A stretch of DNA of 64,000 bases from Isoetes taiwanensis (Eukaryota; Streptophyta; Lycopodiopsida; Isoetales; Isoetaceae). The stretch's first letter is position 1; every line of letters begins with the position of its first letter. Of this stretch, positions 37,001-51,500 are shown in pieces. The stretch is from the NCBI GenBank assembly GCA_021234155.1, contig JAJEKV010000110.1, forward strand, positions 2,012,338 to 2,076,337. Reading direction: 5' to 3'. A program made the translations under genes and the position numbers. The notes below the pieces were generated by a model. The model was not told the origin of the DNA and ran no database searches. It saw only the letters and a list, made by a program, of their open reading frames with translations.

Positions 37001-38370
37001 CACCATAAATATACAAGTGATGAACCATATCCATTCCTTTGCAAGCATCAACCCGTATGGGCGTTAAATGCAAGTAAAAATACAAACCGGGACATTAGCC
37101 CAAAGAACGCAATAACGCGTTCTGAGTATGAATTTCATTGTTGTTTTTTGTTTGCGTTATGCTATAGAATAGGGGTTTCTCCTTAAGCGTTTTAGGGTTT
37201 AATTCATCGTGACATACACATTAATTCAACAAATCATGTTCATTTATGTTTATTAAGCTTTAAAGAGCTAATTCAACAAATCATGTTCATTTATGTTTAT
37301 TAAGCTTTGAAGGCTTAAATATATACATCAAGTAATGCCTACATATTACATATTCATGAAGTTTATTGTACGTTGGATTGTTTTTGTTTTAACATGCATC
37401 TCCATGTCTATCTATGCAACATATGTAAGTTTTGTTTTAATATGCATCTCCACGTCTATCTATGCAACATACATATATCAGGTAAATTATTGAATATCGT
37501 AATTTGACATTTTAGGCACATGTTTGTGATTTTTTTGTTAATGGGTGTTTTGTAAACATTGTTCTCAAGTTCTTAGAATAATGAAAGTGTTTGTCTTGCA
37601 CTTATTTTGTATATGCATGTTAATATAGAATTGTAGCAAGATTCTTAATGTAGATCAATGGCTTTGCAATTCATCACATTGCTGTATTTTCTTTTCTTAC
37701 TACATGGCAGATATGAGACACATTTGTATCTTGCCTCCCCAGCAGAATCAAAGTAATAAAAAACCACCACTAATTCTGCAAACAATCAAACAATAAACAA
37801 TATCTAAGTTCAAGGGTGGCCTCTATCAGTAGCTGCAACATTATATTGATCTGCCAGAGGTCTCCGGATCCCCATTCATTTCCTGTTTGGTAATTCGTTT
37901 ATGTAAATAGCTACGTAGTCATGGATTTGCTCTCCTGTTACTCAATAAAGACTTAAACCACCTGCCCATAAATTCTAGTGGTATCATCGATTGTGATTGA
38001 ATTGGTTTTCATGGTAGCTATTATTGATTTCTATTGGCATTTTACATTCACATATCACATAATCTGCTCGAGGTGAGGGTTAGCCCTCTAAGTAGTTAGG
38101 CTACTTTGGTGTAACACCTGCCACAACAATTGGAGAGCAGAGTTAGCCCATTTGCTGTTGATTTAAGCTTTTTAGCTCTAGAAGTAAAGGATGCTTGGAA
38201 GGCCTTCCATAATGGTAACATCTAGTGAGCTCCGGCTTTTGGAGGAAGCAATCTTAAGGGGTAACTTTTATCGGTAGACTCTGTTATATTTCTGGGATCT
38301 TTTGATGTTGATGCGATCTTTTCCACCACAATTCCTGCTTGTATACCTGGCATATGCATTAAGCATTTTG

Positions 38371-38903
38371 TCCTTAGAGGTTTTTCAGTGATTTGGCGTG
38401 GGATTTTTGGGCGCAGATTTAATAACGAGTAATTCATTATTACAGCTGCAACCAGTGTGCAAAATCAACAGGCCAACACAGGTTGCAGCAAGAATTATTC
38501 TTGACACATTTAACCGCTGATACACAGTCTGAAACTTATCTATAAATGATTCTGAAAATGGGTCTCCAGCTTGTATAAAAGATGCATTTCTTCTAAGACA
38601 CGTTGACATGTAGTTTCAGAGGATTATCTTCAGAATCAAACTCAATGCAGAATGAATCAGCATCTGATTCTCTTTTGTTCTCTTATACATTTGCTCACTT
38701 CACTGCAGAACTCCAGGGTGGCCAAGCCATTATCTTAGTATTCCTTCACAATTTCAAATAATGACTCACTGGCCCAGATTTGGCCACTTCTTTCATCCAC
38801 CTCAAGGAAGGTAGCAGTAATCATCCTTCAGTGAATCAAAGGGGAGGCCAGATTCTTCTACACCTTTCTAAGCTAATCAATGCCTTCCATGTCCTGTACT
38901 TAA
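38371..38903 (-). pseudogene. UPF0496 family pseudogene, unit 3
   Basis: Third copy of the remnant, with the same ancestral stop and frameshift. Extra single-base indels split the open frame (near 38401, 38463, 38580 and 38630). Many are homopolymer changes, the usual long-read error class. Confidence 0.7.
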
Positions 38904-39213
38904 GATTTTAATCAAATTTTTGAACATCTGGATCAAGTGCACAAGCTTTTTTGTATCAAGTACAAATTAAGTAAGGCCAACAAACTGAAATTCAGATTAT
39001 CCAAGGGATGTGGACATTGGCTATGGTAATTTTCCATTGTCAAAAAAAAGACTGCCTATTTTGGGCGTTCAAGTGAAGCTTAATCTACTAGCAGGTTATG
39101 AGAAATAACTTGGACGATGAACATGACATAGAACAAAAAAATGATGAACTAAAAATGTTTGTTAGGCTGTGCTACAACAACCTGTTCCATAGGCCAAAAC
39201 AATATTATAGATT

Positions 39214-40407
39214 TCATCCCTCTCTGGCACCTAGGAATTCCATGCTCATTTCAGCCTTTTTATTCCTACTTGCTGTTGAAAATAATTTGGGAATACTTTT
39301 GCTCGTTTCAAGAGCATAAAATTGGCATCTAATCCAGAGCCATTTTTCCTTATGGGGACTAGTAATATATTGCCATTCACTAGTGGATATGGGCGGGCAA
39401 TAGGCTATTACAGAAGGAGGTTTGCAGTATTGCAGAATAACTAAACCATGCACAGATGAAAGCTTGCATCCCTTATGTTTCCTAGCTAGCTGAAAAGTGG
39501 AATGCAATTTGAAGATATATTCATCCTTCTCTTCATGGACCGTCCACACTTGTAACATTAGGGAAGATGCTCCAAGCAACATCAACTTCCTCTCATTACC
39601 AAATAGGAAGAAAGAAAAACTATTCGTGGCCTCAGTTCAATGAAACTGGCCTTCTTCTGCACAATTTTCCTGGTATAAAGATTAAATCACTGCAACTGCA
39701 ACCCTTCTTCCTCTGATTTTATCAAAAATAGAGAAACTGGTGTAGAATCAGAAAAAGACTCCTTATAATTCCCTTCAGACGGTCATAATATTTCCATCTC
39801 CATCCCTGGTAGAGGTAGATACATAATCTAAAACCATGTCGTACCCACAAAGGACAATCAGAGGTAACTGTTTGTCAATGAATCATAATTGAAGAGCAAT
39901 CTCTCTCTAATACTTTTACAAATTTGAGGAGGTCCCATAAGATGAGCTTTCACACTTAAGTTGACAGGATCGACGATGTAGAATTCATGCAGTGACGGAA
40001 AGAAGCAGAGCATTCCGTTAGAATTAATCACTCAATTCGACCATTCACATTCCCTCCAAGTTTGAACATTTTCATCAAATCCGTATCTGACGTGTTCCAG
40101 CTCGATGATGGAACAAGAAACTCTGCCATACTTGGCAGAAAGAAGAACAAAAAATGAACAAAGTTTTTGCCGCATGCTGGTTGCAGTTGCCAGAATGCTG
40201 TGGAGCAGGCTCACGGTGGTACCATTTCAAGAGGTTAGAAAAAAGCACCACGTCGAGTATGGAATTCACTCTGAGAAGCACCATCTCCAGAATTTCATCC
40301 GGAAGCGTTATCCGCATCGCCAGAGAAGCCGCCTGCCTCCTCCTCTGCCGTTCCATCTGCCTCTGCATCCGCCGTTCCATCTCCTGCCCTAAGTAGGAAA
40401 AGGTCAC
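39214..40407 (-). CDS. F-box protein gene, unit 3 (several frame breaks)
   Basis: Third copy. The F-box itself is present (40407 down to about 40180), but the sequence around 40205-40250 differs from other units and shifts frame. Further single-base changes lie near 39350, 39390, 39633 and 39688. The C-terminal 123 residues (39214-39585) read open. Most changes are homopolymer or CAG/CTG-linked. Confidence 0.6.
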
Positions 40408-40513
40408 TAAAAAGACCTGCTTAGTGAAATTTGTTTTGCCCTTTTACGGAAAACTACCAAAAAGTACTATGTAATTTGCAATAATATTATCGCTAAGTGC
40501 AACCTTTTTCTTG

Positions 40514-40810
40514 TTTTTTAAAGTCAAACCATTGGATGCAATAAACTACGTACAATTAAAACCATTGGATGAGCGTGGATAATGTAATCTACAAATGAAC
40601 CCATTGTGGCACATCACACGCAGGCGGGCACTGGAGATAAGAACGAAATCCAGGCACGAGGATAAAAAACCTTGAATAACAGTGGAAATCGAGCAAATCA
40701 GGAATAGAAATTTAAAGCAAGCATGGAACCAAGTCCTGGCTACCTGAGGATCCGCGGGCCCAGGGGGTCGAACCTCAGTAAACGCTTTACCAGTAGTAAC
40801 CACCTAGGCA
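40514..40810 (-). mobile_element. SINE-like element, unit 3 (degraded)
   Basis: Third copy. The body and A tail are kept, but the B-box core is changed (GGGGGTCGAACCTC near 40765) and the internal 24-bp duplication is scrambled. The changes fall at GC-rich and CAG/CTG sites. Confidence 0.4.
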
Positions 40811-40947
40811 TGGGCTCTCTGGCCCATTCTACTCTATTCTGGCAGCAGCCAGATCCAGGAGCCATGCTACCCAGGAGAAAATCCGGCCCAGATAATGCCA
40901 AATCCTGCGATGCCAGATGCGGAAGTGAAGACCCGTGATGCAAACAG

Positions 40948-41988
40948 ATGGCAAAAAACTAGATGGCACAAAACTAGAAGGAACCCAAACAATTAAACGC
41001 CTTCTCTGGGGTAGCACAAAAAGGGAAGGATTAGTTACATAAAGTGGAGAACCTGAGGAAAGAAAAAGTGGAGGAGGTTTTAACCTTGTTGAAATGTGCT
41101 TATTATATTGGTAAGGAAGATCTTGCTTATAGAAAGTTTGGTTCTATGTTACATCTTATTAGAAGTTGTGTTACATCTTATTAGAAGTTGTGGATCATAT
41201 GCTCCAACGATGTATAATGATGATAAGGCTTGTAGCTATTTTATAAAATGCATCAACAAATCCTTATTGCGAGAATGCTATAGAACATTAAAAAAGCCCT
41301 TGGTTTGGAATAATGGTTGATGAGGCAAGCGATATTAGTGTCTTGACAACATCGATCGTTTATGTTTACTTACTTGGATAATTTTTAAGATGTCATATTT
41401 AGGCTTGTTGTCATTACGCCGGCGTGATCACGAAACAAACTATTCTTGGCCATTGTTAAAAGCTTTTGGAAGGTGAATTGGAGTTGAGTAGAATGATTGG
41501 GTTTGGTTCGGATGGGGCTAGTGTTATGGTAGGGTCTCTGCGAGAATAGGTGTGGCGACTAAGATTTGAAAAGTATAACCCTTTTTATGACATCCATACA
41601 TTGTGTTGCACATAGAACCAATTTGTGTGTAGAATCTAGCGACTAAACAACCGAGGTTGTAAGCCTATGTGTGAGAAGATTGATAAGTTGGTTAATGGGG
41701 GTACGCAAGTTATTTTGCGTAGTGCCTGAGGAGAACTATGTTAAGGGAATGGAGGAGGAACTTGCTTACTCAACTTTGAGGTCGGAATCTATTTCAACAA
41801 CAAGGTGGTGGCGGAGACACCATGCAGTTGAAGTTATGTGAATGCTATGAGCCATAATCTTTGGTTTTCAAAGGAAATGATCTTTGCCATATATGATCGG
41901 TTGAGGGAATTCAAAGTTGTTTTATGTATTACATTTTTAGCTGATATTTTGCATCGATTAACCACGTTGAGTTGTGATTTTCAAAGGA
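40948..41988 (+). pseudogene. hAT transposase N-terminal part, unit 3
   Basis: Third copy, with many frame breaks (41270-41290, 41340-41350, 41415-41450, 41525-41570). It keeps the 22-bp duplication and the Helitron insertion point after AGGA. Confidence 0.8.
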
Positions 41989-44900
41989 CTTAGGGCGTGT
42001 GCGGCGATGCTGGGGCATTAAATCGTCGGGCGTGTGTTATGGTGGTTGTAATGGAGTTTGTAAGGAACAAAATGTTATAGATTTTCCATGTCTATAGATG
42101 GATCAAAGTGTGAAGATGTGAAGTTTAGTTTGCATGATTAATGTTGAAATGGATAATCCGTTGGGTTGCATCCACCTCAACCTAGCTTGTAACAACCTCC
42201 CTACTATGTGCAATGGTGAACACCTCATCTCACATACTTAAAATGGGTGCTCAATAGGTGGGGAATAAGAGGAGAAAGATTTATATATTTAGAGTCATGT
42301 TTGAAATAATGGCGCATCTAGAAAGACTAACTAACCGGTGCCTTAAAGGAATCTATAATGACAATATTTCGGGTTGAAATTATTTAAATGGTTCCTCTGA
42401 AAAAGAATCTAGGATGACAATATGAAAGGCTTGGGATTATTGAAATGGCAAAAAGCAAATGATTTCAATATTTGGGTTGAAATTATTAAAATGGTTCCCC
42501 GAAAGAATCTAGATGACGATATGAAAAGGTTGGGATTATTGAAATGGCAAAAAGCAAATGATTTGCACGTAGCCAACTTATGTTTAGAATATGGGGGACA
42601 CAACAATTGTAACATGTTTGGTGAAAGTAGTCCTTATGGTTATTACTTGAAGGAAGTTGTATTGAATATGCAATCTTAAATAGACAATTTTAGCGTCCAT
42701 GGAGATTGCCATTTTTTTTCCACGAAGATCCAATTTTGCTTCTTTGTATATTACAACCCCCTTAGATATCTGATTATATGATTCTGTTAAAGGGCACTTA
42801 ATTCTTACGAGGATTTATCCTTAGCAGACTTATACGCACGCTAGATGCCAATGCTTGTAAATTACACAATCTCACATAATACAACATCCACGAAATCAAA
42901 GTGAATACAAAAGAGTTGTCATGATCTTACATAGGAACAATCAGATGGCTAGGTACATTATTTGGATACAAAATATCACTATCTCCCATTTTGGTACAGA
43001 ATGGATACAAAATATCACTTATCTCCTCGACAAACAATTCATGACTTCACAATAAAAACATCATGATCTTACATAAAAAGGATTAAATCAGCAGTGCGGA
43101 CCCGGTGGCCTCTCTTTATCAACAAATGGCCCGAGTTTTATTCCACATTACGCAATTATACACATCGGTCAAGGGAATCGTGGATCGGTTTCAAACTCTA
43201 AAATGGAGTATTGCCTTTGCCTTACCATTATACCGGCTTAGGCCTTAGTTTCTTCATGGTTAAAACCCCAAATAAGTCAGGTCTCGCCAATTTATTTGCA
43301 CTTGATATTGGCAACATATCTTCTAAGTGAACCACCATCGTGCACATGTTCCTCATTACCCGGAGAGAGTGTTCCGTTACTGCACCCAAATAGACCAATA
43401 TTAGCATACAGAAATGGTAATAAGGAAAGGGCGTCGGGTAAGCAATGGAAAAAACTCGGCTCATCGCCCTTCACCCTTTATTTTTTCAGAAGAATATATT
43501 TATCTTAACCTGGCACACAATACTGATCCAATGGGTAGATACATCTTTGTGAAGATTCGGATCTAAGTCGAGATGTTTTAAGAACTCCAAGCACCTAGTC
43601 TAGAACTCAAATACACATTGAGAAGCTTAACAATAATGGGCGGATATTTTCAAGCGAATGAATAAATATGGCCTCATACGTCACGACCATACACTTTATC
43701 AAATCCAGGATCATAATATGAAGCAACAAAATAGGCCATACAACCACTATCCGCCATATGCAATAATAAAGGTTAAATATCTACGAGCATACTCTGGAGC
43801 CTTATTGGGCTTAGTAAGTTAACAACATGAAATAAACTATGTAAAACCACAAGGCCAACAATATTTAGAACATTTATACTTAACCCAATATGGTCTGTCG
43901 CGCCATTAAAGTGATCAACTATTATGGCGCATAAAGCGTTGCGGTCGGTTTCGACTCGGATAAACTCACATGGTTCAAATCACGAGGGGGGTAAATCGAG
44001 AAGTTAAGCGGATGTACCTTAGCATCGAGATAAGATAAACAATTATCTGCCTACATAATCTGGGAGAATGAAGTTGGTACAAATGAAGTTAGTCTGAGGA
44101 TACCAAAAACCAAATTTATGAGGCGCCATACACAATTTGGATGCTAACCCATTATAAACAACATTATTTTTGTACCCAGCTTTGCTTTGTATGCCAGCGG
44201 TAATAGCCAAGCATAGAATCTAAAAGCATGTCTTTGAACCTTTAAAGTAAAAGAGAGGCGATTACTAGGGGCAATCTATTAATTCCTATAACACATCCGA
44301 GAAATCATCATAAGTTAATCACGAGAGGCTAAAAGAAGCTAAATAGAAGAAAGAGAGAACCGATAAGCAAGGCTTCTATTGATTTATCTGAGGGATCTTC
44401 CCGTTTATATCGTAACATATTAATCGGCATAATCATTTCTTGGCATAAATTCCCTTGCCAAGATAATATCTTCTAGAATATCAAAGCTTCATATACCAAC
44501 TTTGTATGGAGTAAACCGGCAACAACTTTTTGTTTTTGAGCATTTTGTATTTTCAGCCAGCATACAAGATCTCGGCCAAGATTATGTTTGTATGCTTCAT
44601 TCATTGATCATAGACTACATCGGGGAACAGGGCCATAGATCTTTCTTTGCAAAGCTATGGGCTACATAAAATAGGGCATCGGGCTGCTCCAAATTTGAAC
44701 CAGGACCCTTATAGATCAGAGCTATGCTTTGATTTTCGAATTGCCTCTATCTTGAGATCTCCATTTGCAGGATGCTATTTCGGATCCACAACAACGGATC
44801 AACATAAAAAGAGGCAAGTGAAAAAGTGGCGCCATTTGCCGCTCCAGAGCCAAAAATAGAGCCCAAATATCATTAAGCCATGTTGTTCTACCATTGTCAC

Positions 44901-47151
44901 CTTTTTATATAACGAAAATGTATTGCTTGCTTGCATCTCTTAATCAAGCACAAAAAACGTTAGCTACTATACACCTCTGCTAATTCTTGATGCACTTATG
45001 GGTGGCGGTGAGTATCAAGCCGGCATTTTGGTTAGAGAAAAAGTAGTTGGGAGTCAAAAGTAATGAGAATACTGAGACACAATATCATTACTTGATGGGA
45101 TTTTATTACTTGATGGGGGTAATATGGCGTTTGAAAAGCAAGCAATGCTAAAGATCCAAGGAGATTCAGCACATGCGAGCCATATCATTCTAATCGGTAA
45201 TAAGTTGTTCTTCGATCTTCAAGGTTAGAGCAAGTAGAAATCACGGATGGAAGCATGAATAATAGTTACAAATATAAATTAGGCGCATCATTTCAAACAA
45301 CTGAAACATGCCCAAGAATGCATTCATTGATATAAGTGAGACTCAATAACAATGCATGCATTGATATGACTGAGACTTAATAATTGACCAAGGTGGTCTA
45401 CAACTAAATGACAATGCAAGGTTTGCTAAATTAGGTGCTTGCAAAGAAAAGAGACTTTAGTTAAATAACATGCAAAAATAAGCTGTTGTATCTTGACTTA
45501 CTTTTCCATGGGAAATCTGTGGCGGCCGGACTCAAGGATGTAGAGTGGAAAATCGATTGAATTTTGTTGGTGGCCCTTGGACCATTTGTAATCAAAAATG
45601 ATATGCTTCAAGAGTTCTCTTCCAATATAGGTACTTGTTAGATATTCGATTCACATACTTCTCCATTGTTACCCGACCATATCTTGAATGCCTAAGTCCC
45701 GCACAAATGTCATATTTAAGTATATCAATGAGAAGGCATGGATTACGCAAGCATATCCCTCATTTGCTTTAAATTTGAGCTCGGTTTAACAACTTCCTAT
45801 TTTCAAAACAAATTTAGAAGAGATGTGTTTGCTATAAGATGCAAGAATTAGAAGCATTGAAAAAAACAAAAGGTGGCACAATGTTATCTTTTTTGAAGGC
45901 TGATGCTCTTGAAGTGAAAGAAAACGAAAAGCGTTTGTAGGAATGGGTTAAGCAAGCTGGAAGTTAAAATCAAAGAATAGCGGTGATACTACTTCTAGGA
46001 AAAGGAGAAAGCATGTACAAAATCTAAAGTAAAACCAAAATTCGAGAAAAATGGAAGTACTTGCCCAACAATGAAGAACAATCCATGTACAAAGTAGTGG
46101 TCTTCTTCACAATTTTGAGAATGTATCATTTGAACCTTTGCTACTCTAGCGATTGATTGCTAGCCGAAAGCGGAAAAACGTCTTGATGGAATCACACGAT
46201 AAACATGTTAGAAAAATACTTCCCTTGACCTTCAAAATGTAGCCACATTGTAATATACCATGTAAAGGGTCTATTAACCATAGGCAGTGGCTGCTCCACC
46301 TTAAATCGAAGAAATCTTGCATGAAATTTTTAAGTCAAGCGTAGAACAAAAAGTATTGTAAAAACAAATGCAAAGAAACGAACCTTGTGATGTGGCTATC
46401 CAATGAATCTGGTTTTCTTCCTTAAAGATTATCTCTAGTTACAAACAATGGAAAACCTTCGGATTGGTAAAAAACTTAAAAACACGGTGAGTGAGTAAAA
46501 GATTTACTCTTATTTCACTTGAATTCAGGTGCCCAATTGCATTTCGAATATCCTCAAGTGTCTTTCTAGTTCGACTTTGAGCAGATCGGATGTCTTGTAC
46601 TTCCGGTATTCTTTGGTACTACAAAGAAAAAAAAGGGAGAAAGCGGATTACATGAGCTTCAGAAATGAGGAGAAAGCGGGTACATGAGCTTCAGAAATGA
46701 GGAGAAAAAGAGCACCAATTCAAGATTTATTAAGAAGCTCACATTTAATGCAGAAGCTCCCTTACCTTTCGAAGATTTCCGTTCTTTTAGGAAAAATGCT
46801 TTTGCTGTAAGAATTGTAAGAATGGGAAAAAATTTAGATTGATAATATTGCCTTTGTAAGCGAATGCGAGGAATAACGCGTACCCACAGTGGCACACATG
46901 TTTGATGCTAATAGGGCCGGAATGCGGTGAAGCGCCATAGCCACAACGATCCTAAGGCGGGATACAAACCTTTGTGGCGGGAGCCATAGCCCCGTCCGGT
47001 CCAGTCTGACGAAATTCAAATAGCAAGTGGAAAGAGGCGAAATTCAAAAATAGTCCCGGAAGGGGACTTCATATGATAAGGGGAAGCCGCATCCGGGGTT
47101 ACATCTTGGCTCGACACAACTTCAACACCTTCCCAAAATAAAGAAAGAAGA
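41989..47151 (-). mobile_element. Helitron in hAT, unit 3
   Basis: Same insertion, 5,163 bp. The terminus reads CTTAG instead of CTAG, and the hairpin arm is reduced to TGCGGCGATGC. It has an extra tandem duplication (GGATACAAAATATCACT repeated, 42945-43025) shared only with unit 4. Confidence 0.9.
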
Positions 47152-48057
47152 TTGGGTGGATGTGACATCGATGGGTAGTCTTGTGAATGGCGCGAAGGAT
47201 CAAATTCAGATTGAGTTCTTGGATGAGGAACTTGATCTAAATAGCGGTTTGAAGGGGCGACAAAAGGATTTCCAATCATTCCTACTTATGGCGGGCGGAT
47301 GGATATCTTCTTTGCCCTTAGAGGATTTGTCAAGGGAGATATGTATCGTTCAATCAAATGACCGGGGCGTAGAAGGTAATGATATCTGTAGAGGGCTCTT
47401 GAGTTCAAAGTCATTTTGCTAAAAGCATTATAGCTACATTAGATGAAAGATTCAAAGACCATGAGACTTTGTCATGCTTTAAAATATTTTCACACACCAT
47501 GTGCCAAGTGCAACAAAAGAAAATGAAAAGAATTTGGGCTGAATGAGGCTAATATCTTGCTGAAATTCTATGGAGAACCCGTCGGGTTGGAGGGCTCAAA
47601 TTTGATGGTTTTATAAATCTGAGATAAGTTTATGTCTAAATTCGGGAAGTTTAAGATGCAAGCAAGTCTGAGAATGGAAGGGAAAAAAGCTTTTGGGTGC
47701 ACAGTGATCATTCTTTCCCAAAAAATATTGAGGGAGGACAAGTATCTTTGAAATGGTGAAGCTTACAACAGTTGGTTTGGTTCAATGCTCAAACCGCGGC
47801 AATTTGTGAAAGAGGATTTAGCGGATGAATCATATCAAAGACAAATTTAATATAGAAATTTTGAAAGTAGAGGGCTGATTAAGCTCATGAGAGTTGCAAT
47901 TGAAGGTCCTTCCATGGAAGTCATTGAGGATTTTAATTTTGATGGAGCTTATCGGGTTTGGAAATCTGGTGCAAAATATAGTCATATCTTTTCTAGGAAT
48001 TCAAGTTCCAAAGTAACACACATAAATGTGGAGGAGAGGGATGATGAATTTGGTTGA
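47152..48057 (+). pseudogene. hAT transposase C-terminal part, unit 3
   Basis: Third copy, broken near 47262, 47300-47330, 47390, 47510 and 47850. The last 170 bases match unit 1 closely except for loss of CCGA near 48036. Confidence 0.8.
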
Positions 48058-48451
48058 TGAACCTATTCTTTTTGGAGACTCTTATATCTATGTATCAGCT
48101 TTAGTCTTATAACAGGTGCAATAATGTCTTATGTGCAATTTTCCTGATCTAAACTCTTGTAGTATTTATATCATATTTTAAGTTTAAGTACCTTGTCTTT
48201 GCTCTATTATACATCATTTTGTCTTTTTATCTATCAATTTACATGTTGTTTCACTTGTTGCAAGAAAATTGGACATGCTGTTGTGATTTCTTGTAGGAAA
48301 CAAACTTGGCATTATGATATATTACAGGAAATTTACATGGTCTTCCCATTCTTTGTAGGAAATTGTAGGTCGAGATTGTGAATTAGAAGGTTAATATAGG
48401 CAACCAGGTAGGAAAATTTGTAGTCTAACATTAAAAAGTTTCCCGAACGGA

Positions 48452-48532
48452 GGTTCCATCCCCTGCCCTCCGCTGTTCGATCCCCTGCCCTAAGTAGGAA
48501 GTAGGAAAAGGTAACTAATACAAGACCTGCTT
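48452..48532 (-). repeat. F-box 5' region duplicate, unit 3
   Basis: Identical to unit 1 within a clean patch. Confidence 0.65.
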
Positions 48533-51500
48533 CAAATAGCAAAGGAAATCCTGCTTCAGTATAAGAGAAAGTAAAGCCCTTTTAGTGGGCTTTTAGGAAA
48601 CCCTTGACAACACGTAAAGTCAACACCGGGCAATTTCATTGTGTTTCATCGGACTAGGCGCCATTACCTTAACATGTACAAGAATTTGGCGTCGTGAACC
48701 CCGCGGCTGTATATGTTCACGGGAGTTGAATCCTTTAACATGAGCAGGTGGTCGCGAAGCTACTACTTAGTGTAGATCCCCAAAAGGGAAAAAAGAGATG
48801 ATTCAAAACTAGAAAGACAAAAATGAAGAAACTTGAAGGCCATTTTTTAGTCAAACTTCGCCTTCTCACGTAATGCGGCAACTTAGATATGCTCGATTTT
48901 ATCTTTTCAACAAAAACAATTGCCTCATTTCCAATTGATGGTATTTTGCCATGGCGAGGCACCATTTGTACCGCAGTTTTTTGCCGTCGGGCGCCTCCAT
49001 CGGGCTGTTCTTAGCGGCCCGTGAAATCAAAAAGCTACTATTTCTGACCATGCGAGCAAGACACAAAAAGGCGGCTCGTCGGACCATAGAAAAAAAATTG
49101 AACTCCCCCTCTTTCCGTCCACCCTCTCGCCCAAATCTTAGGAAAGAGATATTTTCTTGGCGTAATAAGCTTCATCGAGGTGTAGCACGCAATTTAAACT
49201 TCTCTTTCCCTTAAACTCAGCGCTAGAAATCTAAATTTCCAATTTAACACACCATTAGCATTCTTAGGGCTAATGTCGACAAACACAAAATTCGAATTTC
49301 TTCAACCATGATAACCCCAAAAAGAAATAAGAAAAATATATTAGGTTGAATCTCGTTGCGGAAGTTTTCTAGATGCCACACGGGCCAGCCATTCAACATG
49401 CGGGGCCTAGAATCTACCATAACCGACCTCTTCCAAGCTCGGGCCACGCATTTTAAGCATTTGACACCACGCATTTCTTTGTTAGATTTTTTTTCGCGGT
49501 GGTGATTTGAGTGCGGATTTGTGCATTTACGCTTTCTTTGCTTGCTTTCGATTCAAAATGTGTCATTTTTCTTGCTACATTGTGGTTTTAAAGGCTGCCG
49601 GACTCTTGTATTGGCGGATTATTCTCCAATTAATAATATCATCGATCTTGAGTTTCGATTAGTTTGTATTGCTGGTCTATTTGATGAATCTTGTCCTAAA
49701 TTTGGTAGATTACGCCCGGGTTCTTGCTCTATCTATAGTTTCTTGCCCGTATTTGTTTGTTGGAGCAGAAATAACATCTCTGTCTGGGGTCTGAGTTCAG
49801 GAAATTGGAAGGTTTCATTGCATCCGAATTGGCCAATTTTTTAAATTTTCGCCCTGTTTTTGCCCTCACTATTCAAGCATAGTTCTGAGTTTCCTTTTGC
49901 ATTTCTGGGACTTAGTGATCCCAATGTTCGCTCAGTTCCCCTTGAATGAATAAGAAAAAAAGTGGACATGATTTCAGGGATAGAGGGAACACGTGAGCAA
50001 TGGATAATCAAGGATGAAAGAGGGCAAATTCTCATGACATTAATTTAGGCTCTCAATCCACGATGCAACAAGGCGTACTAGCATAAGCCCACCTTCAACC
50101 CAGCTCAATAAGATTTGGCGGTGACATGGCGGTGACAAAAGCGGTGAGATTGATACGCAATCACGGTGACTTTGACATATTTACAAATGTCTTTGCCCTC
50201 GGGCTTAATAAAGTTAGCATACTTTAGAAACTTTCCAGTGGCGGGGCTCCTATCACAAAAGGTCGTCTTTGTTTTGGAGATAATTGCTTCCTTCACTTTT
50301 CTACAAATCACTGTCGAGAATGTGTCATGGAATGTTGAGAAGAATTCATTTGAAGGGTGATCTGCGGATATTTTTCCCATTGCAAGTACACGGCCACAAT
50401 GTAACACTTTCTTAATGAGAAGGAATCCCTTCATTCCATTAAGCTCGACAATTTCTTCTAAGGTGAATTTAGTGCTTGAGTTTGTGCAAAATCGGATAGA
50501 TAGGTTAAAACTTGAAACACACATAAGCGATATAGGTTAAAAACTTGAGTTGCAAGGCTATATAAAACATTACTAAGGAAGGTTAAGGAAGGTTGGAACC
50601 TCGGTAAGAAGAATAGCGAAGAGCAATCCCGGCTGGACCCTAGGAAGCGGAGCTCCATCTGCACGGTCATCATAGGTTCGTCATGCTTACGGATCAATTT
50701 CATGGCAACCATGGCGAGGCTATATAGCATACAAGAGATGATACATGAGATAATATTGAAACCATATAAGCATCCTTGGTTTTGTTATCGGGGACTCTGC
50801 CTTTTCCCTTTTGCCTTGCAAAATTGTAAAAGCAATTCTTTCTAAGAATGTCACATTAATCTTAGATAACTAAGAGACTTACTCTTGCCATTTCGCAACT
50901 TTCGGGCCTGTAGAATCAATTAGCGAAAAGTGGAGCGGTTTGAAGATTTTGGCGTCGAATTTCGATCGCCAAAATGTAGCATCCACCACGATTGGCGACC
51001 CTTTGCTTAAAATGTGACAAAAAGGACTTACAGTTTCATAAGTCCAGATGCCATCTTAGGATGAGTCAAGACTTCCCAGCTCCATGAAAATTGATCTCAG
51101 AACTCATGCAACGTAATTCTTTCTTACGCAGCCCCGTCTAATCCCTCCATGGTTACGCCATAGCGAAAGCGCCATGGAGCTCACGGAAAACCAATAAAAT
51201 ATTTCGTGAACTCCCAAAGGAGCTGCGCTGCTTAATCTGCCCTAATCCGAAACCTGGCTTGATCTACCCAAAGACGGAATCCGAAGCACCCTACTTCTAG
51301 GAGAAAGTGACAGCTCTCGAGCCTTTTTTTTTTCAAGGAGTTAAACCATTGTCTAAGTGCCATAAAAAACAATGAAAGCGTATGCGCACTCTAGATGTAC
51401 GCATTAGTACATTAATTGAAATACACCACAAAATCATAGCAAAACCTTAGTGAAAAGCGTACAAAAATACAAAAGTAACCCCCAAGGAGATTTTTACTTC

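Larger units (their letters stand above)
35545..50079. repeat. Tandem array unit 3
   Basis: This is the third head-to-tail copy, 14,535 bp. Its landmarks are collinear with units 1 and 2. It is the noisiest copy at both ends (35545-37100 and 40600-47900), yet 37300-40400 and 48060-48590 are almost clean. It shares an extra tandem duplication near 42945-43025 with unit 4. Confidence 0.95.
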